Of a stretch of DNA of 64,000 bases, positions 10,606 through 19,345 are shown piece after piece. The DNA is from a virus. Each line of letters opens with the position of its first letter. The stretch's first letter is position 1. The stretch covers positions 44,198 through 108,197 of the IMG/VR virus record IMGVR_UViG_3300027969_000061; one strand, written 5' to 3'. Made by a program: the position numbers and the translations under genes. A model generated the notes under the pieces. It had not been told where the DNA came from. It made no database searches and saw only the letters and a list, made by a program, of their open reading frames with translations.

Positions 10606-10612
10606 CTAAATA
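10606..10612 (+). promoter_or_regulatory. Late-promoter-like box (CTAAATA)
   Basis: CTAAATA, a variant of the T4 late -10 element TATAAATA recognised by gp55-type sigma, lies 29 bases upstream of the ATG at 10642, with room for a short leader. The position after a terminator-like hairpin and in the largest intergenic gap supports it. Confidence 0.5.
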
Positions 10613-10641
10613 CCTAAGAAACATTATATACAGGATATAAG

Positions 10642-10983
10642 ATGGCAGCAGCATATCAAGAACTATTTCTAGAACAAGGTACAACATTTACCACCAATAT
10701 CACACTAGATGATATTGATGGACTCCCTTTCAATTTGACTGATGTTATCGCTAAAAGTCAGATTCGTAAGTCATACTATTCGGCCAATGTAACCGCTCAG
10801 TTTACTACCACTATTAATTCTCCTAATACAGGAGTTATTCTATTGTCTTTATCAGCACCAGTCACAGCCAATATTGCGGCTGGCCGATATGTATATGATG
10901 TAGCAATTAAAGATACCGCTAATACTGTAACTAGAGTATTAGAAGGAGTCGTGAATGTTATTCCTCAAGTCACTAAGTTTTAA
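10642..10983 (+). CDS. Small conserved virion protein with beta-sandwich pattern
   Basis: 113 residues. The sequence alternates hydrophobic and polar residues throughout (for example VILLSLSAPVTANI, RYVYDVAIKD), as expected of an Ig-like or BppU-N-like beta sandwich. Similar short proteins occur among fibre-associated genes of marine T4-like phages. It is the first gene after a late-promoter-like box and heads a run of small structural genes. A role in attaching or decorating fibres is inferred; no motif proves it. Confidence 0.6.
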   Translation: MAAAYQELFLEQGTTFTTNITLDDIDGLPFNLTDVIAKSQIRKSYYSANVTAQFTTTINSPNTGVILLSLSAPVTANIAAGRYVYDVAIKDTANTVTRVLEGVVNVIPQVTKF

Positions 10984-10992
10984 GGAACTTTC

Positions 10993-11214
10993 ATGCCAGG
11001 ACAAGTAATCGGAACAGTTAATGTTCAAGTAAACAAACAACAAAACCAGACTGTTCGTCAGTTAAATTATGGTATACGGTCATTACAAGGTTCTACAGAC
11101 CTTTCGTTGGTCAACGTTCAAAACGATGATGTGATTGCTTATCAAGCAAATACGAATAGTTTTATTGTTAAATCCGTTCAAGATGCTGTGGACTTAGATG
11201 CAGGATTCTTCTAA
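10993..11214 (+). CDS. Small virion-associated protein
   Basis: 73 residues. The protein is Gln/Asn/Val-rich (NVQVNKQQNQTVRQLNYGI) and ends in AVDLDAGFF. The acidic, aromatic terminus resembles the C-termini of the adjacent genes (VDGGGF at 11214, LDGGQF at 11454, KDGGSF at 13267), suggesting a shared C-terminal docking peptide. An AAGGA sits about 7 bases before the ATG. Its stop overlaps the next start (TAATG). Function unknown; placement suggests a fibre accessory. Confidence 0.6.
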   Translation: MPGQVIGTVNVQVNKQQNQTVRQLNYGIRSLQGSTDLSLVNVQNDDVIAYQANTNSFIVKSVQDAVDLDAGFF

Positions 11215-11411
11215 TGGCTAATACAGTCGTTCAGATTCTTCGTTCATATGCCAATACAGCACCAAAAAGTTTAGAAGATGGTGAGTTAGCGTATTCCTTT
11301 GTTTCCAATACGCTTTTTATTGGAACAGCGAATAGTCAAATCATTCAAATAGGCGGTCCAAATTATATTGCCAACGTCACCATTAATACGGTAGACGGTG
11401 GTGGATTTTAA
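11214..11411 (+). CDS. Short Mtd-N-like fibre module protein
   Basis: 65 residues. It consists almost only of the N-terminal module that begins the next, much longer fibre gene: both have MANTxxxI-(K/L)RS, then a (G/D)GELAYSxxSNTxFIGT core. The module resembles the N-terminal beta domain of major-tropism-determinant-type fibres (Mtd-N). So this is either a stand-alone attachment module or the remnant of a longer fibre; the intact start, in-frame end and the DGGGF tail like that of neighbours favour a real small protein. Confidence 0.6.
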   Translation: MANTVVQILRSYANTAPKSLEDGELAYSFVSNTLFIGTANSQIIQIGGPNYIANVTINTVDGGGF

Positions 11412-11417
11412 TAAATA
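11411..11417 (+). promoter_or_regulatory. Late-promoter-like box (ATAAATA)
   Basis: ATAAATA matches the last seven bases of the T4 late -10 consensus and lies 36 bases upstream of the ATG at 11454, in a 42-base gap. The gap also contains a purine-rich AAGAGAGAAAA stretch just before the start codon. Confidence 0.5.
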
Positions 11418-11453
11418 GAACTGATGGTACCATAATAATAAGAGAGAAAATAG

Positions 11454-13229
11454 ATGGCCAATACTAATATTTTAATTAAACGCTCGACCACAACTGGCGT
11501 TCCCGTCAGTTTACAAGCTGGTGAGTTAGCGTATTCATACCTATCCAATACAATCTTTATTGGAACACCAGGTGGAAATGGTGTTGTTAACGTTGGAGGT
11601 CAATATTATACTTCTCAAGTTGATGCAGCTACCAGTTCAAATACTGCTAGCACATTAGTCAAGCGTAATGCGAATGGTCAATTCTCTGGTCGGTTAGATG
11701 GTATTGCTGGTAAAGCTGATGTAATTACCAATGCAAGAAACTTCTCTATTTCTGGTGGTGATATCACTGCCTCAGCACAAAGTTTTGATGGTTCGGCCGC
11801 TGTCACTTTAAGTGCTTCTCTTAATGCAGTACCTTCTCTCGGTGCTGGTACTTACGGTTCTCAAACACAGATTCCAATCATTCAAGTGGCGGCCAATGGT
11901 CGTGTAATGAATGTTACAACTTCAACCATTTCTACAACTCTCTCTACTGCTGCTGATTCTGGAACTGGTTCTGTTAATCTATTAAACGATACATTAAGAT
12001 TTGTTGGTGCTGAAGGTATTACAACATCAGACTCTAGCAATACAGTCACATTTAATGTTGATGATACAGTTGTTCGTTCTAATGCCTTTACTGGTGGCAC
12101 ACAGACAATCAACACCAATTTAACGATTGGTTCAGGAAAAGATTTAACTGTTACGGGTAACTTAATCGTTACAGGTAACGTAGTATCAGAAAACGTTACG
12201 CAATTTGCTATTCAAGATCCATTACTTGTTCTTGGTATTGGTAACTATTTTTCTGATACAAAAGATATTGGTTTCGCAGCACACTATAATGATGGTTCGA
12301 ATGCTCACACCGGTTTGATTCGTGATTCTAATGCTAGTAAAGAATATTATTTCTTTGAAGGTTATATACCCGACCTTGATGCAAACAACAACGTAAATAT
12401 TACCGACCCATCATTTAGAAAATCAAATGTTCATGTTAACTACCTTAAAGGTAATGTAGTTGCAAACACAATATCAACCGATACAATCACCACAACAGGT
12501 AATGTAACAATTGGTGGTAATTTAGTAGTTGCTCAAGACATTGTAATTGATGACCTACAAGTTGATGTAATTACTGCAAATACATTAACACTCACCAATG
12601 CTCTTACAGTACCAAATGGTGGTACAGGTAAAACATCATTCACTTCTGGTCAAATTATTATTGGTTCTGGTGTAAATGGTCTTACACAGATTGCTAACTC
12701 AACTGTTGCTGTTGGTCAAACTTTTGGATCCGCATCTTCTGTTGCTGCATTTCAAACTGATGTATATGGTCGTGTAGTTTCTGTAACGAATACTGCAATC
12801 AGTATCGATACATCACAGATTACTTCTGGTACATTACCTTATACTCGTGGTGGTACAGGTTCCACAACTTACACAACAGGTGGTTTGTTAATTGCTGGTC
12901 CTTCTGGATTTGCATCACTCGCAAATACAACTTATACATTAACTGGTGCTCTTGCTTCCAATAATACAATCACAAGTATTACTGTTGATGCATATGGAAG
13001 ATTCACTGCTGCAACCGGTTCTGCAATTTCTGGTTTAACTGTAGGTCAAGGTGGTACAGGACTCTCAACGATTACACAAAACGGTATCACATATGGTAAC
13101 GGAACAGGAAATCTAGGTGTAACATCAGCTGCAGGTGGCGCAGACCAAACTTGGTCAAATCAAATACTGACAGTTACTAATGCTGGTGTGCCTGTATGGA
13201 CAACTGCTTTAGACGGAGGCCAGTTCTAA
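11454..13229 (+). CDS. Long fibre-shaft protein with Mtd-N-like N-terminus
   Basis: 591 residues. Residues 1-45 are the Mtd-N-like module (LQAGELAYSYLSNTIFIGT). The middle is a Thr/Ser/Val shaft with repeats such as LTVTGNLIVTGNVV. Around residues 255-330 is a module (DIGFAAHYNDGSNAHTGL, then a YFFEGYIPD-type segment) that recurs in the fibre at 14868. The C-terminal third has GGTG motifs (VPNGGTGKTSF, LPYTRGGTGSTTY, VGQGGTGLSTI) seen in many phage fibre proteins, and the protein ends in DGGQF. No S74 chaperone is present. It is probably a structural fibre or whisker-like component. Confidence 0.7.
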   Translation: MANTNILIKRSTTTGVPVSLQAGELAYSYLSNTIFIGTPGGNGVVNVGGQYYTSQVDAATSSNTASTLVKRNANGQFSGRLDGIAGKADVITNARNFSISGGDITASAQSFDGSAAVTLSASLNAVPSLGAGTYGSQTQIPIIQVAANGRVMNVTTSTISTTLSTAADSGTGSVNLLNDTLRFVGAEGITTSDSSNTVTFNVDDTVVRSNAFTGGTQTINTNLTIGSGKDLTVTGNLIVTGNVVSENVTQFAIQDPLLVLGIGNYFSDTKDIGFAAHYNDGSNAHTGLIRDSNASKEYYFFEGYIPDLDANNNVNITDPSFRKSNVHVNYLKGNVVANTISTDTITTTGNVTIGGNLVVAQDIVIDDLQVDVITANTLTLTNALTVPNGGTGKTSFTSGQIIIGSGVNGLTQIANSTVAVGQTFGSASSVAAFQTDVYGRVVSVTNTAISIDTSQITSGTLPYTRGGTGSTTYTTGGLLIAGPSGFASLANTTYTLTGALASNNTITSITVDAYGRFTAATGSAISGLTVGQGGTGLSTITQNGITYGNGTGNLGVTSAAGGADQTWSNQILTVTNAGVPVWTTALDGGQF

Positions 13230-13232
13230 ATA
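13226..13232 (+). promoter_or_regulatory. Late-promoter-like box (CTAAATA)
   Basis: CTAAATA overlaps the stop codon of the preceding fibre gene and lies 34 bases upstream of the next ATG, followed by an AT-rich leader and a TAGGAG ribosome-binding site at about 13255. Because stop codons plus A/T contribute to the match, confidence is moderate. Confidence 0.4.
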
Positions 13233-13266
13233 GTAACTATATAATTTTTTATGATAGGAGTTTGAG

Positions 13267-13788
13267 ATGGATAACCAAAAGTATTTGAATTATTATGTTG
13301 AAATAATGACTGGCACAATGACTGATGCCGTGATTAGAAATATTTCATTACAGGCTAATGCAAGAGTTACTGAAGAAGTAATTGATGAACAATCAAAAAC
13401 AATTGAGAAATTAAAAAATGATTTGGAAAATGTTAATTCTGGTAAAGACGGTACAATTAAAGGTCATTTAGATACTATTAATAGTTTAAATAATCAGCTG
13501 TCTGAACTAAACAAAATGAAAGGTGATTACGAAACTGTCAAACATCAAGTTGACCATGTAAATACTTTTAGAAGTGAATTGGTTAAAGAACGAGCAGAGC
13601 ATTTAAAAACTCGTAAAGAATATGAAAACACTATTAAAGGATTGAATGAACAAATTGAATACTTGCAATTAACTCCTGCCAAGCGTAAAAAGATTGACGA
13701 AGAAAAAAATAAAGTGGTAGAAGTAATAGAACAATCTTCTGTTTTACCTATCATAGATGACCTAACAAAAGATGGCGGAAGTTTTTAA
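13267..13788 (+). CDS. Coiled-coil protein of unknown function
   Basis: 173 residues, predicted mostly helical. From about residue 35 to 135 there is a long Lys/Glu/Asn/Leu heptad pattern (for example SKTIEKLKNDLENVNSGKD and LNEQIEYLQL), a strong coiled coil. The C-terminus is short and ends in KDGGSF, like the Asp-Gly-Phe tails of neighbouring structural proteins. TAGGAG precedes the ATG. The context between fibre-shaft genes suggests a rod-like connector or assembly chaperone. No homologue with a known role comes to mind. Confidence 0.65.
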   Translation: MDNQKYLNYYVEIMTGTMTDAVIRNISLQANARVTEEVIDEQSKTIEKLKNDLENVNSGKDGTIKGHLDTINSLNNQLSELNKMKGDYETVKHQVDHVNTFRSELVKERAEHLKTRKEYENTIKGLNEQIEYLQLTPAKRKKIDEEKNKVVEVIEQSSVLPIIDDLTKDGGSF

Positions 13789-13792
13789 ATAG

Positions 13793-14827
13793 ATGGCAAA
13801 TACAACTTTACAGTTAAAAAAATCAGGCGCAACAGGTAATGTACCATCATCACTATCATATGGTGAGTTGGCGTTAAACTACGCTGATGGAAAACTGTAT
13901 TATAAGGCCGCTAATGGCACCATCACTTATATTCAAAGTGGTACATCAACAGATTCGTTTGCAACAATCAATGCAAACAGTTCTTTAATTCTTGCTACAT
14001 CACCTACTGATACACTTTCGATACGTCCTGGTAATAATATTACCATATCGACAGATACAGTTGGTAAATCAATTACAATTAATTCTACTGCTACTGGTGG
14101 TAGTGGTGATGGTACCGACCAGTTTGCTCGCAATACAGCTAACGCAGCCTTCAATCAAGCCAATGCGGCGATTGACTTAGCACAGTCTGCTTATAATTAT
14201 GCAAATACAATTCCAGGTGGTGGCGGTGGTACATTAACAGTTTCAAATGATACTACATCTAACACAGCAAGATTTATTAACTTCACAAGTAATACTTCTG
14301 GTGCAATCAGCACCATTAATACTTCTAGTAATAATTTAACTTATGTTCCAGAAACAGGAACATTAAAAACTTTAGCATTAAATGTAACAGCCAATACCAA
14401 TATCTCAGCGAATAGTGCAACTGTGGTTGGTACCAGTCAACAAGTCTTGGATAGTTTTTCCACAGAACTGTATCGTGGTGCGTTCTATCAGATTCAGATG
14501 GAAACACCAGGTGGTTTTCAAGTTTTAAATATTAGTATTGTTAACTCCGAAAGTAGTGCTCAAGTTACTACCTTTGGTGATGCATATAATGCCTCAGTTT
14601 TGGCAACTTTTGATGCAAGTGTTTCGGGTGGTTTAGTTCAACTCAAAATTACTCCAACACAATCATCTACAACAGTATCATATTTAAGACACGCATTAGT
14701 CAAACTAACGGCAGGTATTCCTACTGGTGACATGGGTTTCGTTGCGGATCCAACCACAGCAACCTTTGATGCCGGATTTGACTTAGATGCAACCACTTCT
14801 ACTTACGATTACGGTTTTGTGAGCTGA
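13793..14827 (+). CDS. Fibre protein with Mtd-N-like N-terminus
   Basis: 344 residues. The N-terminal module (LQLKKSGATGNVPSSLSYGE) is of the same type as those at 11214 and 11454. A Thr/Ser-rich shaft follows, with a Gly run (PGGGGGTLTV, about residue 142) and an Asn/Ala stretch (NAAFNQANAAIDLAQSAYNY) like one in the fibre at 14868. Residues about 220-310 form a C-terminal beta domain (LYRGAFYQIQM..., VSYLRHALVKL) that also ends the 14868 protein. The final segment, ATFDAGFDLD...YDYGF, is Asp/Phe rich. It begins 4 bases after the previous stop. Confidence 0.7.
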   Translation: MANTTLQLKKSGATGNVPSSLSYGELALNYADGKLYYKAANGTITYIQSGTSTDSFATINANSSLILATSPTDTLSIRPGNNITISTDTVGKSITINSTATGGSGDGTDQFARNTANAAFNQANAAIDLAQSAYNYANTIPGGGGGTLTVSNDTTSNTARFINFTSNTSGAISTINTSSNNLTYVPETGTLKTLALNVTANTNISANSATVVGTSQQVLDSFSTELYRGAFYQIQMETPGGFQVLNISIVNSESSAQVTTFGDAYNASVLATFDASVSGGLVQLKITPTQSSTTVSYLRHALVKLTAGIPTGDMGFVADPTTATFDAGFDLDATTSTYDYGFVS

Positions 14828-14833
14828 TAAATA
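14826..14833 (+). promoter_or_regulatory. Late-promoter-like box (GATAAATA)
   Basis: GATAAATA differs at one base from the T4 late consensus TATAAATA and lies 34 bases upstream of the ATG at 14868; TTAGGAT at about 14851 is the likely ribosome-binding region. The box overlaps the preceding stop codon. Confidence 0.5.
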
Positions 14834-14867
14834 CAAGATAATACAGATATTTTAGGATATAATAAAG

Positions 14868-16415
14868 ATGGCCACACAATTACAACTGAGAAAAGGTAAT
14901 ACCGCACAGACCGCAGTCTTTACAGGTGCAGTCGCTGAGGTTACTGTTGATACTGACCAAGATACCGTTGTTGTCCATGACGGCACAACTGTTGGCGGTA
15001 ACTATATTGTTACTAAAACACAATTACAAAGTAACGTATCGATACTACAAGGTATCAACACTACACAAAATACCAATATTACAGCTGTCAACGGATATGC
15101 CGCTGGTGCTTTCAATGCAGCCAATGGTGCCAATGGTTTAGCTGCCGGTGCTTTTGCAGCTGCCAATACCAACGCCACAAATATTACAATCATTCAAGGT
15201 GTAAACACCACACAAAATACCAACATTACCGCAGTAAACAACTATGCTGTTTCTGCATACAATCAAGCTAACACCAATGCAACCAACATTACAGCAGTAA
15301 ATGGTTTTGCTCAGTCAGCATTTAATACTGCCAATGGTGCGAATGGTTTGGCTGCAGGTGCTTTTAATCAGGCAAACTCGGCATATTCTTATACTACACA
15401 AGTAGAAGCTATTGCACAAAATGGATGGAACAAAGCTAATGCTGCTTTTAATTCGTCCAATGCAGTAAATGGTTTTGCCGTATCGGCCTACAATCAGGCA
15501 AACGCATCTACTCTTTTAGCACAATCAGCCTACGACACAGCCAATCTAAAGTTCAATACTTCTGGTGGTAATATTAATGGTTCAGTTACTATTACAGCTA
15601 ATAATAATTTAACTGTTACTGGTAACTTATATGTTCTAGGAAATACAACATCATTTTCTACACAAACATTTGATGTAGTTGACCCAATGATTCTGTTGGC
15701 AACAGGAAACTATACAACTGATACATTAGACATTGGTTTTGCAGGACATTATAATAATGGTTCCAATGCTCATACAGGTTTGTTCCGAGATGCAGCAGGC
15801 ACTAAAGAGTGGTACCTATTTGAAGGTTATACTCCTGAAGTTACTGGTAATAACAACATTAATGTTGCTGACAGTTCATTTAGAACATCCAATGTAAATG
15901 TTAATTATGTAAAAGGTAATCTAATTGCTACAACAGCAATTGTTGGTGACCGTAATATACTAAATTATACACAGTCAGCTTTTGATACTGCCAACACGGC
16001 CAATACAAGAGCATATGCTTCTGTTGCCAAGTCTGGCGATACAATGACTGGTGCATTGACTGGTGTAACAACACTTGGTACAACTACAATTAGTTTATCT
16101 CATGTAGATGCCACAAGTAATACATTATTAACATCATCTACATCACAAGTTTCTGTTGATGCATGGCCAACAGCCACATATCGTTCTGCCAAATACTTTG
16201 TTCAAATTTCTTCTGGTACTGATTTTCATATTATTGAATTAAATCTACTTCACAATGGTACTACAGTATTCTTGGCACAATATGGTGAAGTATTAACTAG
16301 TTCTTCTTTAGGAACATTTGATGCTGATATTTCTGGTTCAACAGTTCGTCTATTGTTTACTGGTGTAAATGCAGTATCAACAGTCAAACTTTTAAGAACT
16401 GTGGTGGATGCATAA
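14868..16415 (+). CDS. Fibre protein with Mtd-N-like N-terminus and QNTN repeats
   Basis: 515 residues. Residues 1-50 are an Mtd-N-like domain (LQLRKGNTAQTAVFTGAVAE, later VVHDGTTVGG). A repetitive shaft follows, built from IxQGxNTTQNTNITAV units and Ala/Asn-rich stretches (ANGANGLAAGAF), which are also found at 9054 and 46212. A middle module (DIGFAGHYNNGSNAHTGL) repeats one in the 11454 protein. The C-terminal about 90 residues match the end of the 13793 protein in pattern (TATYRSAKYFVQI, TVKLLRTVVDA). So it is a mosaic of modules from its neighbours. A phage fibre component is nearly certain; attachment site on the virion is not. Confidence 0.75.
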   Translation: MATQLQLRKGNTAQTAVFTGAVAEVTVDTDQDTVVVHDGTTVGGNYIVTKTQLQSNVSILQGINTTQNTNITAVNGYAAGAFNAANGANGLAAGAFAAANTNATNITIIQGVNTTQNTNITAVNNYAVSAYNQANTNATNITAVNGFAQSAFNTANGANGLAAGAFNQANSAYSYTTQVEAIAQNGWNKANAAFNSSNAVNGFAVSAYNQANASTLLAQSAYDTANLKFNTSGGNINGSVTITANNNLTVTGNLYVLGNTTSFSTQTFDVVDPMILLATGNYTTDTLDIGFAGHYNNGSNAHTGLFRDAAGTKEWYLFEGYTPEVTGNNNINVADSSFRTSNVNVNYVKGNLIATTAIVGDRNILNYTQSAFDTANTANTRAYASVAKSGDTMTGALTGVTTLGTTTISLSHVDATSNTLLTSSTSQVSVDAWPTATYRSAKYFVQISSGTDFHIIELNLLHNGTTVFLAQYGEVLTSSSLGTFDADISGSTVRLLFTGVNAVSTVKLLRTVVDA

Positions 16416-16421
16416 TAAATA
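16414..16421 (+). promoter_or_regulatory. Late-promoter-like box (AATAAATA)
   Basis: AATAAATA lies 29 bases upstream of the ATG at 16451 and overlaps the stop of the previous gene. It would drive the dioxygenase and glycosyltransferase pair as a late unit. A GTGAGG lies about 7 bases before the start. Confidence 0.45.
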
Positions 16422-16450
16422 GTTTTATCATGTAAAAAAGTGAGGTTGTT

Positions 16451-17026
16451 ATGAGAGGTGAATGGTGTTATTTTGGGAAGTATTTTACTCCCGAGCAGTG
16501 CAGTAGAATATTAGAAAATGGATTAAAAATACCGGCACAAGACGCCAAGTTAGGCGTTGCCGGTATGAATGATTATAGTAATGATTCGTTCCGCAAATCC
16601 AAAATCCGTTTTATTCAATCTGATAACCCCGATTTTAAGTGGCTCTTTGATGAGTTATTAAAAATGGGTATGCAGGCCAATAAAGATTGGTTCAATTTTC
16701 ATATTACCAATCTATCATATATTCAATTAGCCGAATACGATGAATCATATCAAGGTGAATACAAGAAACACCATGATGTGTTTTGGGTAAACAATGATAG
16801 TTACCATCGTAAACTTACCTGTGTAATTCAACTTACAGACCCATCAGAGTATGAGGGTGGTGACCTAGAGTTGTTTGAACTATCTGAATATCCAAACAAA
16901 GACGAACTACGCCAGCAAGGCACAGCAATCTTCTTCCCGTCTTTTATTCCACATCAAGCACATCCAGTAACAAAAGGTAAACGATATAGTATTGCAGTAT
17001 GGTTTGAAGGAGATAAGTGGAAATGA
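16451..17026 (+). CDS. 2-oxoglutarate/Fe(II)-dependent dioxygenase, prolyl-4-hydroxylase-like
   Basis: 191 residues, a compact single-domain enzyme. The iron-binding triad is visible: H107-x-D109 (KKHHDVFW) and H168 in FIPHQAHPVTKGKRYS, with R178 of the same segment placed to bind 2-oxoglutarate. YEGGDLEL (134-141) is the usual conserved turn between them. This layout fits the prolyl-hydroxylase-like subgroup that hydroxylates protein side chains; the substrate is not shown by the sequence. The 3' end overlaps the glycosyltransferase start (ATGA), so the two are translationally coupled. Neighbouring collagen-like fibres, starting 1.2 kb downstream, are attractive substrates (inference). Relatives are common in marine T4-like phages. 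Confidence 0.88.
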   Translation: MRGEWCYFGKYFTPEQCSRILENGLKIPAQDAKLGVAGMNDYSNDSFRKSKIRFIQSDNPDFKWLFDELLKMGMQANKDWFNFHITNLSYIQLAEYDESYQGEYKKHHDVFWVNNDSYHRKLTCVIQLTDPSEYEGGDLELFELSEYPNKDELRQQGTAIFFPSFIPHQAHPVTKGKRYSIAVWFEGDKWK

Positions 17027-18159
17027 GATTTCATATTTTAGGATTACCCCATACTGTATCATCAAAAGAATATAATGCGTGTGCATATACTCAGAAAGTG
17101 GTTAAATTTGGTAAGATGATGACTGAAAGAGGTCATGAAGTGATTCATTATGGCCATGAAGAATCGGACTTACCATGCACAGAACACGTTACTGTATTGT
17201 CTACTGAAGATTGGAAGAAAACATATGGTGACCATGACTGGCGTAAACACTTCTTTAAGTTTGACACCAACGACCATGCATATCAAACTTTCTATCGTAA
17301 TGCTATTGAAGAAGTAGGTAAACGCAAACAAAAGAATGACTTTATTCTTCCGTTTTGGGGTTCAGGTACTCGACCAGTCTGTGATGCACATCCAGATTTA
17401 ATCTGTGTAGAACCAGGAATTGGTTATGCAGGTGGCCATTGGGCACGATTTAAAATCTTTGAATCTTATGCCATCTATCACGCATACTATGGACTAGATT
17501 CAGTAGGTACTTGTAAGCAAGACTGGTACGATGCAGTTATTCCAAACTACTTTGACCCCGAAGATTTTGTATATACACCAGAGGAGAAAGAAGATTACTT
17601 TCTATTTCTAGGTCGTGTATATGAGGGTAAAGGAGTTAATATTGCGGTACAGGCAACTGAAGCCATTGGTGCCAAGTTAATTATTGCCGGACAGAACTCA
17701 CTCAAAGATATGGGTTACAAAGAAGTACCATCTCATGTTACTGAAATTGGTTATGCGGATGTGGAAACTAGAAAGAAGTTGATGTCCAAAGCCAAAGGTG
17801 CATTTGTGGCATCGTTATACACCGAACCTTTTGGAGGCGTTCAGGTCGAGTGCCTTTTCTCAGGTACGCCTACGATAACAACTGATTGGGGTTCGTTCAC
17901 GGAGAACAATATCCATGGTGTTACGGGGTATAGGTGCAAGACCTTTGAACAGTTTACTTGGGCAGCTAAGAATATTGACAACATTAAACCACAAGCCTGT
18001 AGGGACTTCGCACTAAATAACTTTAGTCTGGATGTGGTAGCACAGAAATATGAAGAATATTTTCAGTCAGTATTAAATGTTTATAATGGTGATGGATGGT
18101 ATGAAAAGAATGATAACCGGACCGAATTGGACTGGTTAACCAAATATTATCCTGCCTAA
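17023..18159 (+). CDS. Glycosyltransferase, GT-B fold, family 4-like
   Basis: 378 residues from the ATG at 17023, which overlaps the preceding TGA and has AAGGAG 10 bases upstream; a GTG six bases earlier is too close to that site. The C-terminal half has retaining GT4 hallmarks: FLFLGRVYEGKGV (193-206) at the start of the nucleotide-sugar domain, and the E268-x7-E276 motif in TEPFGGVQVE, followed by SGTPTITTDWG. The N-terminal half (GLPHT, HEVIHYGHEE) would be the acceptor domain. It is cytoplasmic with no membrane segment seen. Coupling to the dioxygenase and position beside fibre genes suggest glycosylation of virion proteins; glycan and acceptor are unknown. Confidence 0.88.
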   Translation: MRFHILGLPHTVSSKEYNACAYTQKVVKFGKMMTERGHEVIHYGHEESDLPCTEHVTVLSTEDWKKTYGDHDWRKHFFKFDTNDHAYQTFYRNAIEEVGKRKQKNDFILPFWGSGTRPVCDAHPDLICVEPGIGYAGGHWARFKIFESYAIYHAYYGLDSVGTCKQDWYDAVIPNYFDPEDFVYTPEEKEDYFLFLGRVYEGKGVNIAVQATEAIGAKLIIAGQNSLKDMGYKEVPSHVTEIGYADVETRKKLMSKAKGAFVASLYTEPFGGVQVECLFSGTPTITTDWGSFTENNIHGVTGYRCKTFEQFTWAAKNIDNIKPQACRDFALNNFSLDVVAQKYEEYFQSVLNVYNGDGWYEKNDNRTELDWLTKYYPA

Positions 18160-18162
18160 ATA
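18156..18162 (+). promoter_or_regulatory. Late-promoter-like box (CTAAATA)
   Basis: CTAAATA lies 34 bases upstream of the TTG start at 18197, at the head of the large collagen/C1q fibre array. It overlaps the preceding stop codon. Within the following 25 kb I found no equally well-placed box until 43384. Confidence 0.45.
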
Positions 18163-18196
18163 TAATATAAACCAACCTTGGGGAAAGTGAACCGAA

Positions 18197-19336
18197 TTGG
18201 CAACCAGCTCAAACTTTGTCGTTAAAAATGGCCTATCCGTAGGCGCAAATGCCGTTATTGCAGCTAACGGTGCGTGGATTGGTGCCAACACAAACCTCAT
18301 CGGTGCAACTGGTCCTACAGGTGCCACAGGTCCACAAGGTGCAACTGGTTTTGGTGCTACTGGTGCTACAGGTATTATTGCACCTTGGATTTATATCACA
18401 TCTACAACCTCTGCGGTTGCAAATACTCAATATATCGCCAATACTGTTGGTGGTTCTTTCACTCTCACACTTCCATCTACACCAGTTTTAGGTACAACCA
18501 TTGTTGTTACTGATGGTGGAAATTGGGGTAATAATAATCTCACAATCGGTCGTAACGGAAAAACAATTGAAGGTGATGCTTCTGATTTAATCTGTGATGT
18601 AGGTCAGACAACTATTCAGTTAATCTATGATAACATTACATGGCAGACAACTGCAACTATTGGTTCAAAAGGTGCTACTGGTATTACTGGTGCAACTGGT
18701 GTGCCGGCTGCATGGGCATATATCACAGCTAATACAAATGCTGGTGCCAACTCTCAATACATTGCTAATACAACAGGCGGTGCGTTTACATTAACACTAC
18801 CTGCAACACCAGTAATTGGCACAACAGTAACAATTACCGATGGTGGTGATTGGGGTGTAAACAATTTAACTATTGCAAGAAATGGTTCTACAATTGAAGG
18901 TGTTGCTGATAATGTGGCGTTGAATCTTCCGTCAACATTAGTATACTTCATATATACTGGTACAACTTGGCAAGTAGTTACGACTGCTGGTTCACAAGGT
19001 GCCACAGGCGTTACTGGTCCAACAGGACCTTCAGGCACAAATGGTGCCACAGGTTTAACCGGACCAACCGGTCCTACAGGTCCTACCGGTCCAACAGGAC
19101 CTACAGGTGCTACAGGTGCAGGCGCAACAGGTGCCACAGGTCCTGCCGGTCCATCAACAGTATCTTCAGGTGTAATTACTCTTTCAAGTTCTACACCATT
19201 TGTTTTAAATGCCAACACAATTACGGCAGATTACACAATTCCTGGTGGTTACAATGCCTTCAATGCTGGTCCAATGACTATTGCTACTGGTGTGAATGTA
19301 ACGATTGCTACTGATGCTAATTGGGTAATCATTTAA
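18197..19336 (+). CDS. Collagen-like fibre with two copies of a beta domain and a VGPI-type tip
   Basis: 379 residues, starting at TTG 18197: an in-frame TGA at 18188 excludes anything further upstream, and the N-terminus [18 protein letters not shown] matches the ATG-started proteins at 23222 and 27100. Layout: N-terminal anchor (1-35); short collagen-like tract (36-59); beta domain (63-155); collagen-like linker (157-169); second copy of the beta domain (172-264); collagen-like tract (266-320, mostly GPT and GAT triplets); C-terminal module (340-379, [20 protein letters not shown]) shared with at least four genes downstream. Collagen-like tracts form triple helices, fitting a trimeric fibre. 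Thr in the Y position dominates. Confidence 0.85.
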   Translation: MATSSNFVVKNGLSVGANAVIAANGAWIGANTNLIGATGPTGATGPQGATGFGATGATGIIAPWIYITSTTSAVANTQYIANTVGGSFTLTLPSTPVLGTTIVVTDGGNWGNNNLTIGRNGKTIEGDASDLICDVGQTTIQLIYDNITWQTTATIGSKGATGITGATGVPAAWAYITANTNAGANSQYIANTTGGAFTLTLPATPVIGTTVTITDGGDWGVNNLTIARNGSTIEGVADNVALNLPSTLVYFIYTGTTWQVVTTAGSQGATGVTGPTGPSGTNGATGLTGPTGPTGPTGPTGPTGATGAGATGATGPAGPSTVSSGVITLSSSTPFVLNANTITADYTIPGGYNAFNAGPMTIATGVNVTIATDANWVII

Positions 19337-19345
19337 GGATAAAAT

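Noticed and set aside
11214-11411. 65-residue Mtd-N-like gene as a pseudogene fragment of the neighbouring fibre
   Set aside because: It has an intact start overlapping the gene before, a clean stop and a DGGGF tail like its neighbours, so a small functional protein is at least as likely.
11214-16415. Diversity-generating retroelement suggested by Mtd-N-like fibres
   Set aside because: No reverse transcriptase, template repeat or paired variable repeat was seen in the window; the Mtd-N-like domain is a common fibre N-terminus.
17017-17022. GTG at 17017 as start of the glycosyltransferase
   Set aside because: It is only about 4 bases from the AAGGAG site; the ATG at 17023 is 10 bases from it and overlaps the preceding stop in the ATGA form common here.
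18754-19218. Long antisense frame made of PVGPVGPV-type repeats
   Set aside because: It is the reverse complement of a collagen-like Gly-X-Thr tract; such tracts are automatically open on the other strand. Similar frames at 23377-23733, 27072-27452 and 41466-41750 are rejected for the same reason.
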